DNA of 64,000 nt from Methylomonas sp. LL1 (GCF_015711015.1 NZ_CP064653.1:186001-250000), one strand, 5' to 3'; positions 16,326-26,114 are shown, counted from the stretch's first letter. The notes: generated by a model not told the origin, from the sequence alone. Numbers and translations are program-made.

Positions 16326-19093
16326 TGAACGACTTTATTCCCGGCCAACGCTGGATGAGTAACACCGAGTCGGAACTCGGTTTGGGTATGATTTTGGAAG
16401 CGGAGTTTAATCGCGTAACCGTGCTGTTTCTGGCCACCGGCGACAAGCGGGTGTATGCCAAGGATAATGCGCCGTTGACTCGCGTGCGCTTTGCCGAGGG
16501 CGATGTGATCGAATCGACCGACTACAGCAAATTGACCGTGCAGCAGGTGCAACAGCATGATGGACTGCTGAGTTATTTCGGACTGGATGAGGATGGCCAG
16601 TTTCTACAGATCGACGAGATGGAACTCAATCACCATATCCAATTCAACAAGCCGCAGGATAGGTTGTTTACCGGTCAGTTCGATCCCAGCGCCTGGTTCA
16701 GCCTGCGGTTTGAAACCTGGCGCCGGCAACGGCAACATCAACAATCGGCGGTCAAGGGCTTGCAGGGCGCGCGAGCGGCATTGATTCCGCACCAGTTGTA
16801 CATCGCCCACCAAGCAGCCAATCGGATCGCGCCACGGATCATGCTGGCGGACGAGGTCGGTTTGGGCAAAACCATCGAAGCCGGTTTGATTCTGCATCAC
16901 CGATTGATCAATGGTTTGAGCCAACGGGTGCTGATTTTGGTGCCGGAAGCATTGATGTATCAATGGCTGGTGGAAATGCTGCGGCGCTTCAATTTGCGTT
17001 TTAGTCTGTTGGATGAAACACGTTGCTTGTCTTGTCCGGAGGACAATCCGTTTTCGACCGAGCAATTGGTGTTGTGCAGCCAACAGTTTTTCGCCGATTT
17101 CCCCGAGCGTCAGGCTCAAGCCCTGGATGCCGGTTGGGATATGGTGGTGGTGGACGAGGCGCATCATTTGGAATGGAGTGAACAAGCACCGAGTAGCGAT
17201 TATCTGTTTGTCGAGCAATTGGCGCACAGCGTGGATGGCTTGGTTTTGTTGACCGCCACTCCCGAACAGCTGGGCAAGGAAAGTCATTTTGCCCGCTTGC
17301 GCTTGCTCGACCCCGATCGCTTTTATAGCTTTCAGCAATTCGTCAAGGAGGAAAGCCAGTTTGCCCCGGTTGCCGAATTAGCCAATCAACTGATTTCGGG
17401 GCAGCGGTTGAATGCCGACCAGCAAACCCGGCTGAAAAACCTGTTGCAACAAGATAATGTCGACAAGTTGCTGCAACAATTCAATACCGAACCGGAGAAC
17501 CATGAGGTGCGGGAGGAATTGATCAAGTTGCTGCTGGATCATCATGGTACCGGGCGGATTTTGTTCAGAAATTCCCGGCATACCGTGCAGGGATTTCCGG
17601 ATCGCCAGCGCCATGGCTATCCCTTGCAAGGCGATGCGGGCGCCGAGTTGGCCGATAGTCCCTATTTTGTCTGGTTGGTCGCTAAGCTGAAAGAACTGGG
17701 CGAGGAAAAGGCGCTGTTGATTTGTCAGCGCGCGGACACGGTGATCAAGCTTGAGCAATTGCTGCGGCTGCATGTGGGCCATACCGCCGCCGTATTTCAT
17801 GAAGGCATGAGCATCGTCGAGCGCGACCGTGCCGCGGCGTTTTTTGCCGACGACGAAAGCCGGGCGCAAGTCTTGTTATGCTCCGAAATCGGCAGCGAAG
17901 GGCGCAATTTTCAGTTCGTGCGGCATTTGATACTATTTGATTTACCGCGTAATCCCGATCTGTTGCAACAACGTATCGGCCGGCTGGATAGGATAGGCCA
18001 AAAGCATGTGATTCAGATTCATATTCCCTATCTGCTCGATAGTCCTCGGCATCTGTTGTTCCGCTGGTATGAAGAGGGCCTGGATGCCTTCCGGCATAAT
18101 TGTTCGGCCGCCGGTCATGTCGCCAAGCAATTGGATGCCGAGTTGACCAAATTGCTTGTCAGCCTCGATCAGGATGCGATTGAGCGTTTTATTACAACGA
18201 CCAAGGCACTGACTCGGCAAATTGAAGCCGAACTGCAAAGCGGCCGCGATCAATTGCTGGAGCTGAATTCATGTCGTCCGGACGAGGCGGCGGGTTTGAT
18301 CGGGCAGCTGCATGCGATTGAAAATGATGGCGGCCTTTGGCCTTATATGGAAGCCCTGTTCGACTGCTATGGGGTGGATGTCGAGTATCATTCCAAGGAT
18401 TGCCATATTCTATGGCCCAGCGAAAACTTGCGCATCGCCCATTTTCCGATGTTGCAGGATGATGGCTTGACCGTCACCGTCGACCGCGATATAGCGCTGG
18501 CGCGCGAGGATATGCAGTTCTTGACCCAGGAACATCCGATGGTGTTGTCGGCGATGGATTTGGTACTGTCCAGCGAAACCGGCAATGCGGCGGTCAGCAT
18601 TATCAAGCAACCTCAGTTGAAAGCCGGGCGGTTCCTGCTGGAATTGCTGTTTGTGGTGGAGTGTAGCGCACCGGCGGAGCTGCAGATAGGCCGCTTTTTG
18701 CCGCATACGCCGCTTAGGGTTTTGATCGATCAGGACAAGAAGGATTTAACCGAGGCGATTACGCACGAGTCCATGCTGGAAACTCCGGATAGTATCGATA
18801 AGGAACAGATCAGCCAGTTCTTGAATAGTCAGCGTCAGCATATTCAAGACATGATTAAAGCCGGCGAGCAAAAAGCCCAAGCGCGCATGCAAAACCTGAT
18901 TACCGAGAGTGGTAATCGGATGATCGCGGCCTTCACCGGTGAAATCAAACGCATGGTCAGATTGAAAAAAATCAATCCCGGCATCAAGGATCAGGAAATC
19001 CAGCAACTGAAGGAAATGACCATGTTGGCCCACGAAAGCATACAGGATGCGCAATTGCGGCTGGATGCGGTGCGGTTCGTGGTCACCGGCTAA
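16325..19093 (+). CDS. rapA: RapA, RNA polymerase-associated SWI2/SNF2 ATPase
   Basis: 922 residues (E. coli RapA is 968). The N-terminal Tudor-like region starts FIPGQRWMSNTESELGLG. The helicase core has ADEVGLGKTIEAG (Walker A), VVVDEAHH (Walker B), LLTATPEQ and IGRLDRIGQ (motif VI). RapA recycles stalled or post-termination RNA polymerase using ATP. Its start overlaps the stop of the upstream polysaccharide gene by one base, so the two are translated from the same message, an unexpected pairing. Confidence 0.95.
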   Translation: MNDFIPGQRWMSNTESELGLGMILEAEFNRVTVLFLATGDKRVYAKDNAPLTRVRFAEGDVIESTDYSKLTVQQVQQHDGLLSYFGLDEDGQFLQIDEMELNHHIQFNKPQDRLFTGQFDPSAWFSLRFETWRRQRQHQQSAVKGLQGARAALIPHQLYIAHQAANRIAPRIMLADEVGLGKTIEAGLILHHRLINGLSQRVLILVPEALMYQWLVEMLRRFNLRFSLLDETRCLSCPEDNPFSTEQLVLCSQQFFADFPERQAQALDAGWDMVVVDEAHHLEWSEQAPSSDYLFVEQLAHSVDGLVLLTATPEQLGKESHFARLRLLDPDRFYSFQQFVKEESQFAPVAELANQLISGQRLNADQQTRLKNLLQQDNVDKLLQQFNTEPENHEVREELIKLLLDHHGTGRILFRNSRHTVQGFPDRQRHGYPLQGDAGAELADSPYFVWLVAKLKELGEEKALLICQRADTVIKLEQLLRLHVGHTAAVFHEGMSIVERDRAAAFFADDESRAQVLLCSEIGSEGRNFQFVRHLILFDLPRNPDLLQQRIGRLDRIGQKHVIQIHIPYLLDSPRHLLFRWYEEGLDAFRHNCSAAGHVAKQLDAELTKLLVSLDQDAIERFITTTKALTRQIEAELQSGRDQLLELNSCRPDEAAGLIGQLHAIENDGGLWPYMEALFDCYGVDVEYHSKDCHILWPSENLRIAHFPMLQDDGLTVTVDRDIALAREDMQFLTQEHPMVLSAMDLVLSSETGNAAVSIIKQPQLKAGRFLLELLFVVECSAPAELQIGRFLPHTPLRVLIDQDKKDLTEAITHESMLETPDSIDKEQISQFLNSQRQHIQDMIKAGEQKAQARMQNLITESGNRMIAAFTGEIKRMVRLKKINPGIKDQEIQQLKEMTMLAHESIQDAQLRLDAVRFVVTG

Positions 19094-19215
19094 CCCTAGT
19101 GACATTTGGATGCGGGCCTCTGATAGTAATCCGGCTGGTTAACCTGAAAATCCAACATCCGATGGGCTGAACAACGAAAAGCCCATCGATGGATAAGGTA
19201 ACGCCAGTCCGGTTA

Positions 19216-19575
19216 TCAGTGGGTTTTGATCAGTACCGTGGTTTCGTCGAGTTCCACGCATTCGAACATCAGATCGTCGATGGAGCCGTCGATATGATCC
19301 ACATAATGCAGGCCACACTCGTCGTCCGCTGTTTGATGCTTTAAAATGCCGTGTACGCAAAATGGCGCGTTCGATTCCGGCAGTATCATATTGATTCTGA
19401 TGTTGCCGGTCATGTCGGTGGCAATCGGTTTTTTCAGCTTGACCCGGATGCCGCTATAACTGATGTCCAGAATGTCCGCGTCCAGAGCAATTTCTTGGTT
19501 TTCCGAATTGAAAATCAACCCGGCTTGTAAGCCTTTTGGTTTGATACGCTGGTGAATGCGTTTCTCGGATTTCAT
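19216..19575 (-). CDS. PilZ-domain protein
   Basis: About 119 residues. It carries the c-di-GMP binding signature: the arginine region KRIHQRIKP near the N-terminus, followed by DADILDISYSGIRVKL, which fits the D/NxSxxG motif. PilZ proteins change partner activity on binding c-di-GMP, usually in motility or exopolysaccharide control. ATG 19575 is chosen because GGGAGAAAA lies just upstream; an ATG at 19617 would add 14 residues with no ribosome binding site. It is a single gene on this strand. The HD-GYP gene near 55 kb is a possible member of the same signalling network. Confidence 0.88.
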   Translation of the reverse strand: MKSEKRIHQRIKPKGLQAGLIFNSENQEIALDADILDISYSGIRVKLKKPIATDMTGNIRINMILPESNAPFCVHGILKHQTADDECGLHYVDHIDGSIDDLMFECVELDETTVLIKTH

Positions 19576-19723
19576 GCGTTTTCTCCCTCTAGCTAATCCA
19601 CTGGATAGGCTAGGCATGTTTTTTTAGTTGTCCGATTAGGATTGTAGCGTTTTTTGCAAAAAAAACATCTGAATCGGATATTTATTTGCTGCTCGACAGG
19701 CGGCTCTCAACAAAGGTTAATTG

Positions 19724-21004
19724 ATGTTATTTTCAGATTTGGAACTATCGGAACAGTTGCTTAAGGCTGTTGCCGAACAAGGCTATCTAACGCCTACGCC
19801 GATTCAGGATAAGGCCATTCCGGTTATTTTGCAAGGACGCGACGTGTTGGCGGGCGCGCAAACCGGTACCGGTAAAACCGCCGGTTTTACCTTGCCGTTG
19901 TTACAATTGTTGCAAAATCAACCGATTCCGCAGAAACCGCGCCCGGTGAGGGTGTTGATTCTGACGCCGACCCGCGAGCTGGCGATGCAGGTCTACGAGA
20001 GCGTCAGAACCTACGGCAGGCATTTGCCGTTTTTTGCCGAAGCCATATTCGGCGGTGTCAGTATCAATCCGCAGATCCAAAAAATACAGCGTGGCGCCGA
20101 TATTGTGGTCGCCACGCCCGGCCGGTTATTGGATTTGATTCATCAACAGCATCTGGATTTGTCGCGAGTCGAGCATTTCGTACTGGATGAGGCTGACCGG
20201 ATGCTGGACATGGGCTTCATCCGTGACATCCGCAAAATCATTGCTTTGTTGCCGCCCAAGCGGCAAAACCTGTTGTTTTCCGCTACCTATGCGCCGGAAA
20301 TCAGCGCGTTGGCCGAACAAATTTTGCATGATCCGGTGGAAATCGCGGTTGCCAGGAAAAATGCGGCGGCCGATACTGTCTCGCAGTTGGTGTATCCGAT
20401 CAAGCGTGAATATAAGCGCGAGCTGCTGTCGTATTTGATCGGCAATGGAAATTGGCGGCAGGTGTTGGTATTCGTCAGAACCAAGCACGGTGCCGACCGC
20501 TTGAGCAAACAGTTGATCAAGGACGGCATTCGTTGCGCTGCATTACACGGCGATAAAAGCCAAGGCGCGCGCGTGCGGGCCTTGGAAGATTTCAAGTCAG
20601 GCAATATCACGGCATTGATTGCGACCGATATTGCCGCCCGGGGTTTGGATATTGATCAATTGCCGCATGTGGTCAATTTTGACCTGCCGCAAGTGGCGGA
20701 AGATTATGTGCATCGCATCGGCCGAACCGGCCGGGCCGGCGCGGACGGCCAGGCCATTTCGCTGGTCGATCAGGAGGAAGCCTATTTGCTGGCGGCGATT
20801 GAAAAGCTGTTGAAGCGGGAAATTCCGCGAGTAGCCGATACCGGCTATGAAAAAGTATCGCTGGATATGGGGGCGAGCAAACCTAAAACAGCGCAAACTC
20901 CAAAGCCCGCGCCAAAACCACATGCCGCGCGATCGGTACGCCCCGCGGCAAAGCCGGGTTCGGCCAGGAAACCGGCTAGCCGCCAGCGTTCGGCGAATCG
21001 CTAG
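19724..21004 (+). CDS. rhlE: DEAD-box RNA helicase RhlE
   Basis: 426 residues. The Q-motif ([11 protein letters not shown]), [42 protein letters not shown] and [10 protein letters not shown] are all present. The C-terminal tail (about 385-426) is basic and rich in Lys, Pro and Ala, typical of RhlE proteins that act in ribosome assembly and RNA turnover. ATG 19724 follows an AAAGG; a TTG one codon earlier is unlikely. Its 3' end overlaps the convergent cupin gene by 29 bases. Confidence 0.95.
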   Translation: MLFSDLELSEQLLKAVAEQGYLTPTPIQDKAIPVILQGRDVLAGAQTGTGKTAGFTLPLLQLLQNQPIPQKPRPVRVLILTPTRELAMQVYESVRTYGRHLPFFAEAIFGGVSINPQIQKIQRGADIVVATPGRLLDLIHQQHLDLSRVEHFVLDEADRMLDMGFIRDIRKIIALLPPKRQNLLFSATYAPEISALAEQILHDPVEIAVARKNAAADTVSQLVYPIKREYKRELLSYLIGNGNWRQVLVFVRTKHGADRLSKQLIKDGIRCAALHGDKSQGARVRALEDFKSGNITALIATDIAARGLDIDQLPHVVNFDLPQVAEDYVHRIGRTGRAGADGQAISLVDQEEAYLLAAIEKLLKREIPRVADTGYEKVSLDMGASKPKTAQTPKPAPKPHAARSVRPAAKPGSARKPASRQRSANR

Positions 21005-21338
21005 GCTTTGGGTCGGCAATATGCACCGCCAGCCAGATACAAACTGGGTTGCTACTGGTCCATTCCACCCTGTGTTTGCAATGCGCGGGGAGCAACAGAT
21101 AATCGCCGGGGTTTAGTTCGACCGGTTCGGCGTCGGCAAAGCCGAGCCTGGCCTTACCTTGCAATAGGATGACCCATTCTGTTTGTTCTTGGTCGTACCA
21201 GGCGTTTTCCGCGCTATGGTGTCCCCTAGATAGAATGCGTTCAATCCGGATGGTAGGATTCTGAAACAAGGTTTGGCATAATTCATCGGGTAATTGTCGG
21301 GGAATGTCGGCAAATAGGGAGGCGAGGCTGATGTTCAT
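20976..21338 (-). CDS. Cupin-domain protein
   Basis: 120 residues with a single cupin barrel. The first motif covers [20 protein letters not shown] and the second [17 protein letters not shown]. Metal-binding His and Glu residues are present, and it resembles small cupins found beside many gammaproteobacterial housekeeping genes. The reaction is unknown. Its last 29 bases overlap the end of rhlE on the other strand, and its start lies 29 bases from the divergent DoxX gene, so cupin and DoxX may share a promoter region. Confidence 0.85.
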   Translation of the reverse strand: MNISLASLFADIPRQLPDELCQTLFQNPTIRIERILSRGHHSAENAWYDQEQTEWVILLQGKARLGFADAEPVELNPGDYLLLPAHCKHRVEWTSSNPVCIWLAVHIADPKPSDSPNAGG

Positions 21339-21367
21339 TTCTCAATCGGGTTTGAAGGGGAGGGAGC

Positions 21368-22012
21368 ATGGATCATAAAACTTTTTCTGGATTAATGGCG
21401 CTTGTGATAGAACGGGCGCCCGCTATCGTAAGATTGGTTAGGCGTGCTTGCGATCGGGCCAGATATCTGGATTTTCTGGCGCCGTTGCTATTGCGCTTGT
21501 ATCTGGCGCCGGTTTTTTGGATGGCGGGAACCAAGAAATTCGCCAATTTTTCCGATACCGCCGACTGGTTCGGCAATAGCGAATGGGGCTTGGGCTTGCC
21601 GATGCCTTATTTATTGGTGTTTTTGGTCGCCTTGTTGGAAACCCTGGGCGCGTTATTTCTGTTGTTTGGTTTTGCGACCCGTTTGATGTCATTGCCTTTG
21701 ATGGTCATCATGGTATTTGCGGCGCTGACCACGCATTGGAGCAATGGTTGGCTGGCGGTTGCGACCGGCAGCGGTATTTTTGCCAATGATAGGACCATGG
21801 GCGCCATGGAGCGTCTGGAGCAGGCCAAGCAAATCCTGCAATCGCAGGGCGATTATCAATGGCTGACAGAGCATGGCAATCTGGTGGTTCTAAATAACGG
21901 TATCGAATTCGCCGCGACCTACTTTGTGATGCTGCTGGTATTGTTTTTTATCGGCGGCGGGCGCTTTATCAGCGTCGATTATTGGTTGGTCCGAAAATAT
22001 TTTAATGACTGA
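21368..22012 (+). CDS. DoxX-family membrane protein, HvfX-like
   Basis: 214 residues with four or five membrane helices. The stretches LRLYLAPVFWMAGTKKFANF, DWFGNSEWGLGLPMP, NGWLAVATGSG and NNGIEFAATYFVMLL followed by GGGRF..SVDYW match the DoxX subgroup that I recall being named HvfX, found with copper-binding RiPP (HvfA/bufferin) loci. Its presence 14 kb from an HvfA-like precursor is suggestive, though no MNIO gene adjoins either one. GGAGGGAG lies just before the ATG. The stop abuts the stop of the convergent DUF2288 gene with no spacer. A general DoxX redox role cannot be excluded. Confidence 0.8.
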   Translation: MDHKTFSGLMALVIERAPAIVRLVRRACDRARYLDFLAPLLLRLYLAPVFWMAGTKKFANFSDTADWFGNSEWGLGLPMPYLLVFLVALLETLGALFLLFGFATRLMSLPLMVIMVFAALTTHWSNGWLAVATGSGIFANDRTMGAMERLEQAKQILQSQGDYQWLTEHGNLVVLNNGIEFAATYFVMLLVLFFIGGGRFISVDYWLVRKYFND

Positions 22013-22324
22013 TCAGCGGCGGGTGTTGGGGTCTTGTACCAGTATCCAGGGTTTCACCACAACCGCCCAGACCTCGGTTTTATCGTTATACCAGTCCTTA
22101 GCTTGCTGATCGGAGACCGGCCCAACGAGATTGTGTTTGAGCCAGTTTTCCACCAACGCTTTATTGTCGATAGAAAACTGATAAGCCACTTCGATCAAGT
22201 CCAATTGCTTGTCGACGGCAATCGCCAGGCCGGCGGCGAAGAAACGTTGTAATTCCGGCCAAGGGATTTGCGAGGTTTCCAGGTTGACCTTGGCTTTTTC
22301 CAGTTCGCTGCCGCTGTCTGTCAT
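22013..22324 (-). CDS. DUF2288 protein
   Basis: 103 residues, soluble. The family pattern is visible in PWPELQRFFAAGLAIAVD, DLIEVAYQFSIDN and VWAVVVKPWILVQD. This is a small conserved proteobacterial family without an assigned role. It is convergent with the DoxX gene and the two stop codons touch, leaving no room for a terminator outside coding sequence. Confidence 0.85.
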   Translation of the reverse strand: MTDSGSELEKAKVNLETSQIPWPELQRFFAAGLAIAVDKQLDLIEVAYQFSIDNKALVENWLKHNLVGPVSDQQAKDWYNDKTEVWAVVVKPWILVQDPNTRR

Positions 22325-22413
22325 TTTGATGTTCCGGTTATAAAAGGGATGTTGTAGACTTGCCGGCTATTTTATCGCAACCTGCCGCAAAGCAGACCCG
22401 TGAGGAGTCAGTC

Positions 22414-23118
22414 ATGTCACTTTTGAGTTCATTTAAGAAGCGTTCAACCCTGGATGCCGCCATCAAGCAAGTGGCGCAGGCCCGTAAAAGCGATGCCGGC
22501 AAGGCCGAGCAATTGTATAAAAGTGCTTATCAAGGTTTTGCCAGCGTGATTGCCGACAATTTGATGTTCTCCGAAGCCTTGTATCACTGGGGATTTGCCT
22601 TGTTGCACGAAGCCAGGGCCAAGCCGCCGCTCGAGGCTATCGAAATTTACGAAGATGCGATTTCCAAGTTTTCATTCTGTTTGCTGACATCGCCCAATTA
22701 TCTGGGCGCGGCAATTGATGGCGGCGTGGCGTTCATGGAGTTGGCCCGTATCAGTCCGGATGACGGAAAGGCCGGCTTATATGGTTTGGCGGAAGATTTT
22801 TTCGAAAAAGCCGGCAAGATTCAAAAAGGCAGCGCGGCCTATAATCTGGCTTGTATTTACGCGTTGCGCGGAGATGAAGAGGCTTGTCAACAAGCCTTGC
22901 GGCAAGCCAAGGAATTTGGCAGTTTGCCGGACGAAACCAATATCATGCGGGACGAGGATATGGAAAACGTCAAGCAGGCGCAATGGTTTACCGAATTCAT
23001 GGACGCGGTGCGCGCTCAACCCGAGCCGGTTCGGGAAAAATTGACCGATGTCGAGATAAGCGGCGAGCCCAAGTTCAAATTGAAAAAATCCGAAGACTTT
23101 GATTACTATTCCAAATAG
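22414..23118 (+). CDS. TPR-type repeat protein
   Basis: About 234 residues, helical, with TPR-like repeats: AEQLYKSAYQGFASVIADN, SEALYHWGFALLHEA, EAIEIYEDAISKFSFCL and AAYNLACIYALRGDEEA. It is cytoplasmic, with no signal peptide. TPR proteins usually scaffold protein-protein contacts; the partner is unknown. ATG 22414 is chosen for its GAGGAG ribosome binding site; the frame is open 54 bases further upstream without one. The last 13 bases overlap the convergent DUF1415 gene. Confidence 0.8.
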   Translation: MSLLSSFKKRSTLDAAIKQVAQARKSDAGKAEQLYKSAYQGFASVIADNLMFSEALYHWGFALLHEARAKPPLEAIEIYEDAISKFSFCLLTSPNYLGAAIDGGVAFMELARISPDDGKAGLYGLAEDFFEKAGKIQKGSAAYNLACIYALRGDEEACQQALRQAKEFGSLPDETNIMRDEDMENVKQAQWFTEFMDAVRAQPEPVREKLTDVEISGEPKFKLKKSEDFDYYSK

Positions 23119-23663
23119 CAGGCCGCCAAAATAGCCTGCAATTTTTCTAAGCCCAGTTCGCGGGTCAGTTTGATATTGCGGGCTGGGATATTTTCCGGGT
23201 CCGGGTAGTGTGCTATCGCGTGCTCCATGCTGGTTTCCCTGATGATGTGCAGCATCGGATAGGGGGAGCGGTTGGTGTAATTGGCGGGATCGTTTTCATC
23301 ATCCGTTTCGCTGGCCATTTCAAAACGATAGTCTGGATGAAAGCTGGCCAGTTGATAAATGCCTTCATAACCTTGTTCAACCAATAATTGCTCGGCGACA
23401 GCCAGCATGTCCAGATAATCGTCAAAATCGCTAAATCCGTTCGGTAAAATCAGCAGCGTGGTTTCCGTTTCAGGGTGTGCGTCAAGATGAGTGCATTCGT
23501 CTATTAAATTTTCCAATGCGGTTTCCATGCGATCTGTTTGTGCAACCTGATAACGGATGCTATTTCTCTGCTGTTCGCGCTGCGCAAATGGACAAATATT
23601 GAAGGCGATGATGAATGAGCTAAGCCAGGTTCGGGTGGCGTTAATAATCTGTTGATCAGTCAT
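23106..23663 (-). CDS. DUF1415 protein
   Basis: 185 residues. The family opening is clear: ATRTWLSSFIIAFNICPFAQ, followed by LLILPNGFSDFDDYLDML, YQLASFHPDYRF and NRSPYPMLHIIRE. It is a conserved soluble gammaproteobacterial protein of unknown function. Its end overlaps the TPR gene by 13 bases, and its start is 15 bases from the divergent nuclease gene. Confidence 0.9.
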   Translation of the reverse strand: MTDQQIINATRTWLSSFIIAFNICPFAQREQQRNSIRYQVAQTDRMETALENLIDECTHLDAHPETETTLLILPNGFSDFDDYLDMLAVAEQLLVEQGYEGIYQLASFHPDYRFEMASETDDENDPANYTNRSPYPMLHIIRETSMEHAIAHYPDPENIPARNIKLTRELGLEKLQAILAACYLE

Positions 23664-23678
23664 GGGGTGGCGTTAAAA

Positions 23679-24515
23679 ATGTTAAAGAAAAGCCTAATGC
23701 ATTGGATATGCGTGGCAGCTTTGTTACCGGCAATCTTGCATGCCGATGTGTTTGAATGGGTCGATGGCCACGGCCGGCATCACTATTCCGACCGCAAGCA
23801 AGAGCAAGCAAGGATTTTACCAGTTGATCGCGGCGTTTCTTATCTTGTCGTGGAAAAAGTATTCGATGGCGATACCATTTTGTTGAGCAACGGTCAAAAG
23901 GTCAGATTGCTGGGAGTCAATACGCCGGAAGTGGCGGGCCGCAACAAAAATGCCGAAGCAGGGGGCGAGCAAGCCAAGGCTTGGTTGAAAAGCCGTTTGG
24001 AACATCATAAAGTCCGATTGGAAGCCGATGTGGAAAAACAGGATAAATATCAGCGCACTCTGGCACATGTGTTTGGCGAAGATAAACTGCATATCAATCT
24101 GGAGTTGGTTCGGCGTGGGTTGGCCACGGTGAGTATTTATCCGCCAAATTTGAAATATGTTGATGCATTACTGAAAGCGCAGCAGGGTGCCGAGCAGGCT
24201 CGCCTGGGAATATGGCGCGATTCGGTGTACATGCCGCAGGCATTCGATGCATTAACCGCGGATAATTACAAAGGCTGGAAACGGATAACAGGACCAATAC
24301 AGGGAGTCAAACAGACCCGCAAATACAGCTACTTGCGGTTTTCCGATCGGGTTGCCGTGCGGATCGAAAATGCATCGTTGAATTTATTTCCGGTTTTACA
24401 GAGCTATGTGGGTAAAAGTGTCGAAGCTCGGGGTTGGGTGATCAGGCAAAAAGATCGCTTTGTTGTGCCGGTCCGCCACCCTGGCGAATTTAAAATTCTT
24501 CGGCCCGCAGGTTGA
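23679..24515 (+). CDS. Secreted thermonuclease-like protein with DUF4124 domain
   Basis: About 278 residues: signal peptide (1-22, ends LHA), a short DUF4124 segment (DVFEWVDGHGRHHYSDR), then a staphylococcal-nuclease fold. The catalytic set is present: metal Asp in VFDGDTILL, Arg and Glu in VRLLGVNTPE, and the second Arg in DKYQRTLAHVF. It is therefore likely an active calcium-dependent nuclease outside the cytoplasm. ATG 23679 is chosen because it opens a typical signal peptide. The DUF4124-nuclease pairing is known in Proteobacteria. Confidence 0.9.
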   Translation: MLKKSLMHWICVAALLPAILHADVFEWVDGHGRHHYSDRKQEQARILPVDRGVSYLVVEKVFDGDTILLSNGQKVRLLGVNTPEVAGRNKNAEAGGEQAKAWLKSRLEHHKVRLEADVEKQDKYQRTLAHVFGEDKLHINLELVRRGLATVSIYPPNLKYVDALLKAQQGAEQARLGIWRDSVYMPQAFDALTADNYKGWKRITGPIQGVKQTRKYSYLRFSDRVAVRIENASLNLFPVLQSYVGKSVEARGWVIRQKDRFVVPVRHPGEFKILRPAG

Positions 24516-24540
24516 TTTCTCGGCATACCTATCGATCAGG

Positions 24541-24668
24541 AAAGCTCAGCGTCGCCCTGGCCCATTAAAGTAGTGCGCGTTGCTTGTCGGACGGGCGTGT
24601 GAATACGTTTATTTAAGCTCGGCGGCGGCATCCTTGTCGTCGACGCCTGCCCAACAAGCAACCGCACC
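24541..24668 (-). repeat. Dispersed repeat B, copy 1
   Basis: The reverse complement of this segment aligns with 40893-41025: shared blocks are GGCAGGCGTCG.CGACAAGG, GTATTCAC/GCATTCAC, CGCGC.CT....TTTAATGGG and GGGCGA.GCTGAGCTT. Copies are in opposite orientation. It lies between the nuclease gene and the terminator of the OmpA gene. Confidence 0.75.
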
Positions 24669-24706
24669 CTCCCAATTATTTACCCTCAGAGTAATTTGCT
24701 TTCACG

Positions 24707-24733
24707 CACAAAAAACCCGCCTTTCGGCGGGTT
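24707..24733 (-). terminator. Rho-independent terminator of the VWA/OmpA gene
   Basis: On the minus strand AACCCGCC, a four-base loop and GGCGGGTT are followed by TTTT, a classic intrinsic terminator, 38 bases past the stop of the lipoprotein gene. Confidence 0.9.
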
Positions 24734-24770
24734 CATTTGCTCAATCATTCTGCTAATGCAGGATGACTTT

Positions 24771-25967
24771 TTACTTTCTCAACGGTTGTTGTGGCTGACC
24801 ATTCACTTCCAATTGAACGCGGCGGTTATTGGCTTGGCCTTCCGCAGTCTCATTGGTATCGATTGGGTTGTTCCAGCCATAACCTTTAGATGAGATGTTG
24901 GTGGAAGGGTTGTTTTTGGTCAGGTACTTCTTAACCGCCAATGCACGACGCTCCGACAGATCCATGTTATGTTCGTATGAACCTGTTTTGCTGGTGTGGC
25001 CTTGAACTTCGAAAGATTCATTTGGGAATTTTTTGATAATCTCGGCCGCTCTATCCAGTTTTTGGTAATACGCGGGTTTGATAATATCTTTGTCGTTGTC
25101 AAATTTCACGTCAAGAATCCAGCAGCCATGAATGCTGACTTCGACGCCTGGCAGCGTGTTAGGGCATTTGTCCTGGCAGTTGTTGACGCCGTCTTTGTCA
25201 TCATCCAGTTTTGAGCAGTCCGGGATGGGGGTGCCGGGTTTGAGGAATACGGTTTTGACGAAATCACTCATGCCAGCGGGGCTGGAAATCGTGTTGACAT
25301 CGGTTGCCATGCCGCAACTGGATACGTCGGCAATCTGTTGCAGGCTATCTCTGCCGATGGCATCGTTTTGATTACCCACCCATACGGTGTAAATGCATAA
25401 TTTATCGCCATATTGCGCTTTCAGTGCTTGCGCGGCGGGTACCGGGTTGGTTTCGTCCATGCCGTCGCTAAACACAATCAGAGCAATGTTGCCTGACTCC
25501 GCGCCCAAGTCAGGCTTGGCGGCAGTCAAGGCTTCAGCCAATGGAGTACCGCCACTTGAGCAAGTCATTGTGGTAATGGCGCTTTCGAAGCTACCCGCTG
25601 TATATTGCTGTACGGGTTGATTCAGCTTGGTTTCGTGCCAGTCCGTGCAAGGTCCCATGCCGAAACTGCGCAAACCTGAAGTCAGCGGAATGGATGGAAT
25701 GGATTTGTTAAATTTGTGCAGCAGATTTTTTTCAACATCCAATTTGGTGCCGCTGTATTCAGCGGAATTCAGGTAGGTTTTGCCTGTTGATGACGATGAG
25801 TCATTCAATACGAAAAAACTGTTGGTTTTTTGAACTAACAAGCCGGATTGAACTTGAGCATTCAGATCGTTTGCTTGAAACGGCTGAAAAGTGTTACTCG
25901 ATTGCGTGGCGCAACCGGATACGAGTGCGGCTGTCAGTGCCGCGGAAAGGGTGAGGAACTTTTGCAT
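24771..25967 (-). CDS. VWA / thrombospondin type 3 / OmpA-domain lipoprotein
   Basis: 398 residues. A lipoprotein signal (LVSGC, Cys19) is followed by a von Willebrand A fold with a MIDAS-like DSSSS after FFVLN and a later FSDGMDETN, a calcium-binding thrombospondin type 3 stretch (DDDKDGVNNCQDKCPNT), and a C-terminal OmpA peptidoglycan-binding domain (VKFDNDKDIIKP; GHTSKTGSYEHNMDLSERR; NNRRVQLEV). It probably spans from the outer membrane lipid anchor to the cell wall and uses the VWA part for a metal-dependent partner contact. A terminator follows. It is a single gene. Confidence 0.9.
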   Translation of the reverse strand: MQKFLTLSAALTAALVSGCATQSSNTFQPFQANDLNAQVQSGLLVQKTNSFFVLNDSSSSTGKTYLNSAEYSGTKLDVEKNLLHKFNKSIPSIPLTSGLRSFGMGPCTDWHETKLNQPVQQYTAGSFESAITTMTCSSGGTPLAEALTAAKPDLGAESGNIALIVFSDGMDETNPVPAAQALKAQYGDKLCIYTVWVGNQNDAIGRDSLQQIADVSSCGMATDVNTISSPAGMSDFVKTVFLKPGTPIPDCSKLDDDKDGVNNCQDKCPNTLPGVEVSIHGCWILDVKFDNDKDIIKPAYYQKLDRAAEIIKKFPNESFEVQGHTSKTGSYEHNMDLSERRALAVKKYLTKNNPSTNISSKGYGWNNPIDTNETAEGQANNRRVQLEVNGQPQQPLRK

Positions 25968-26114
25968 TGTTATTATCTCCAGATTGTTTTCGAAATTTCG
26001 GCGGGCACTAAACCCTAGTTACGAGTCTAGCACTAAAAAGCTTATTTTTTAATGCTTACGTTCACCTTAATGGTCCGGCGTGAAATAATATAGGTTTTGC
26101 CATTGGGGGCTGTC

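Noticed and set aside
16604-17338. 244-codon minus-strand frame inside rapA
   Set aside because: Antisense shadow in a GC-rich gene; the product is low-complexity Gln/Leu/His and unlike any protein.
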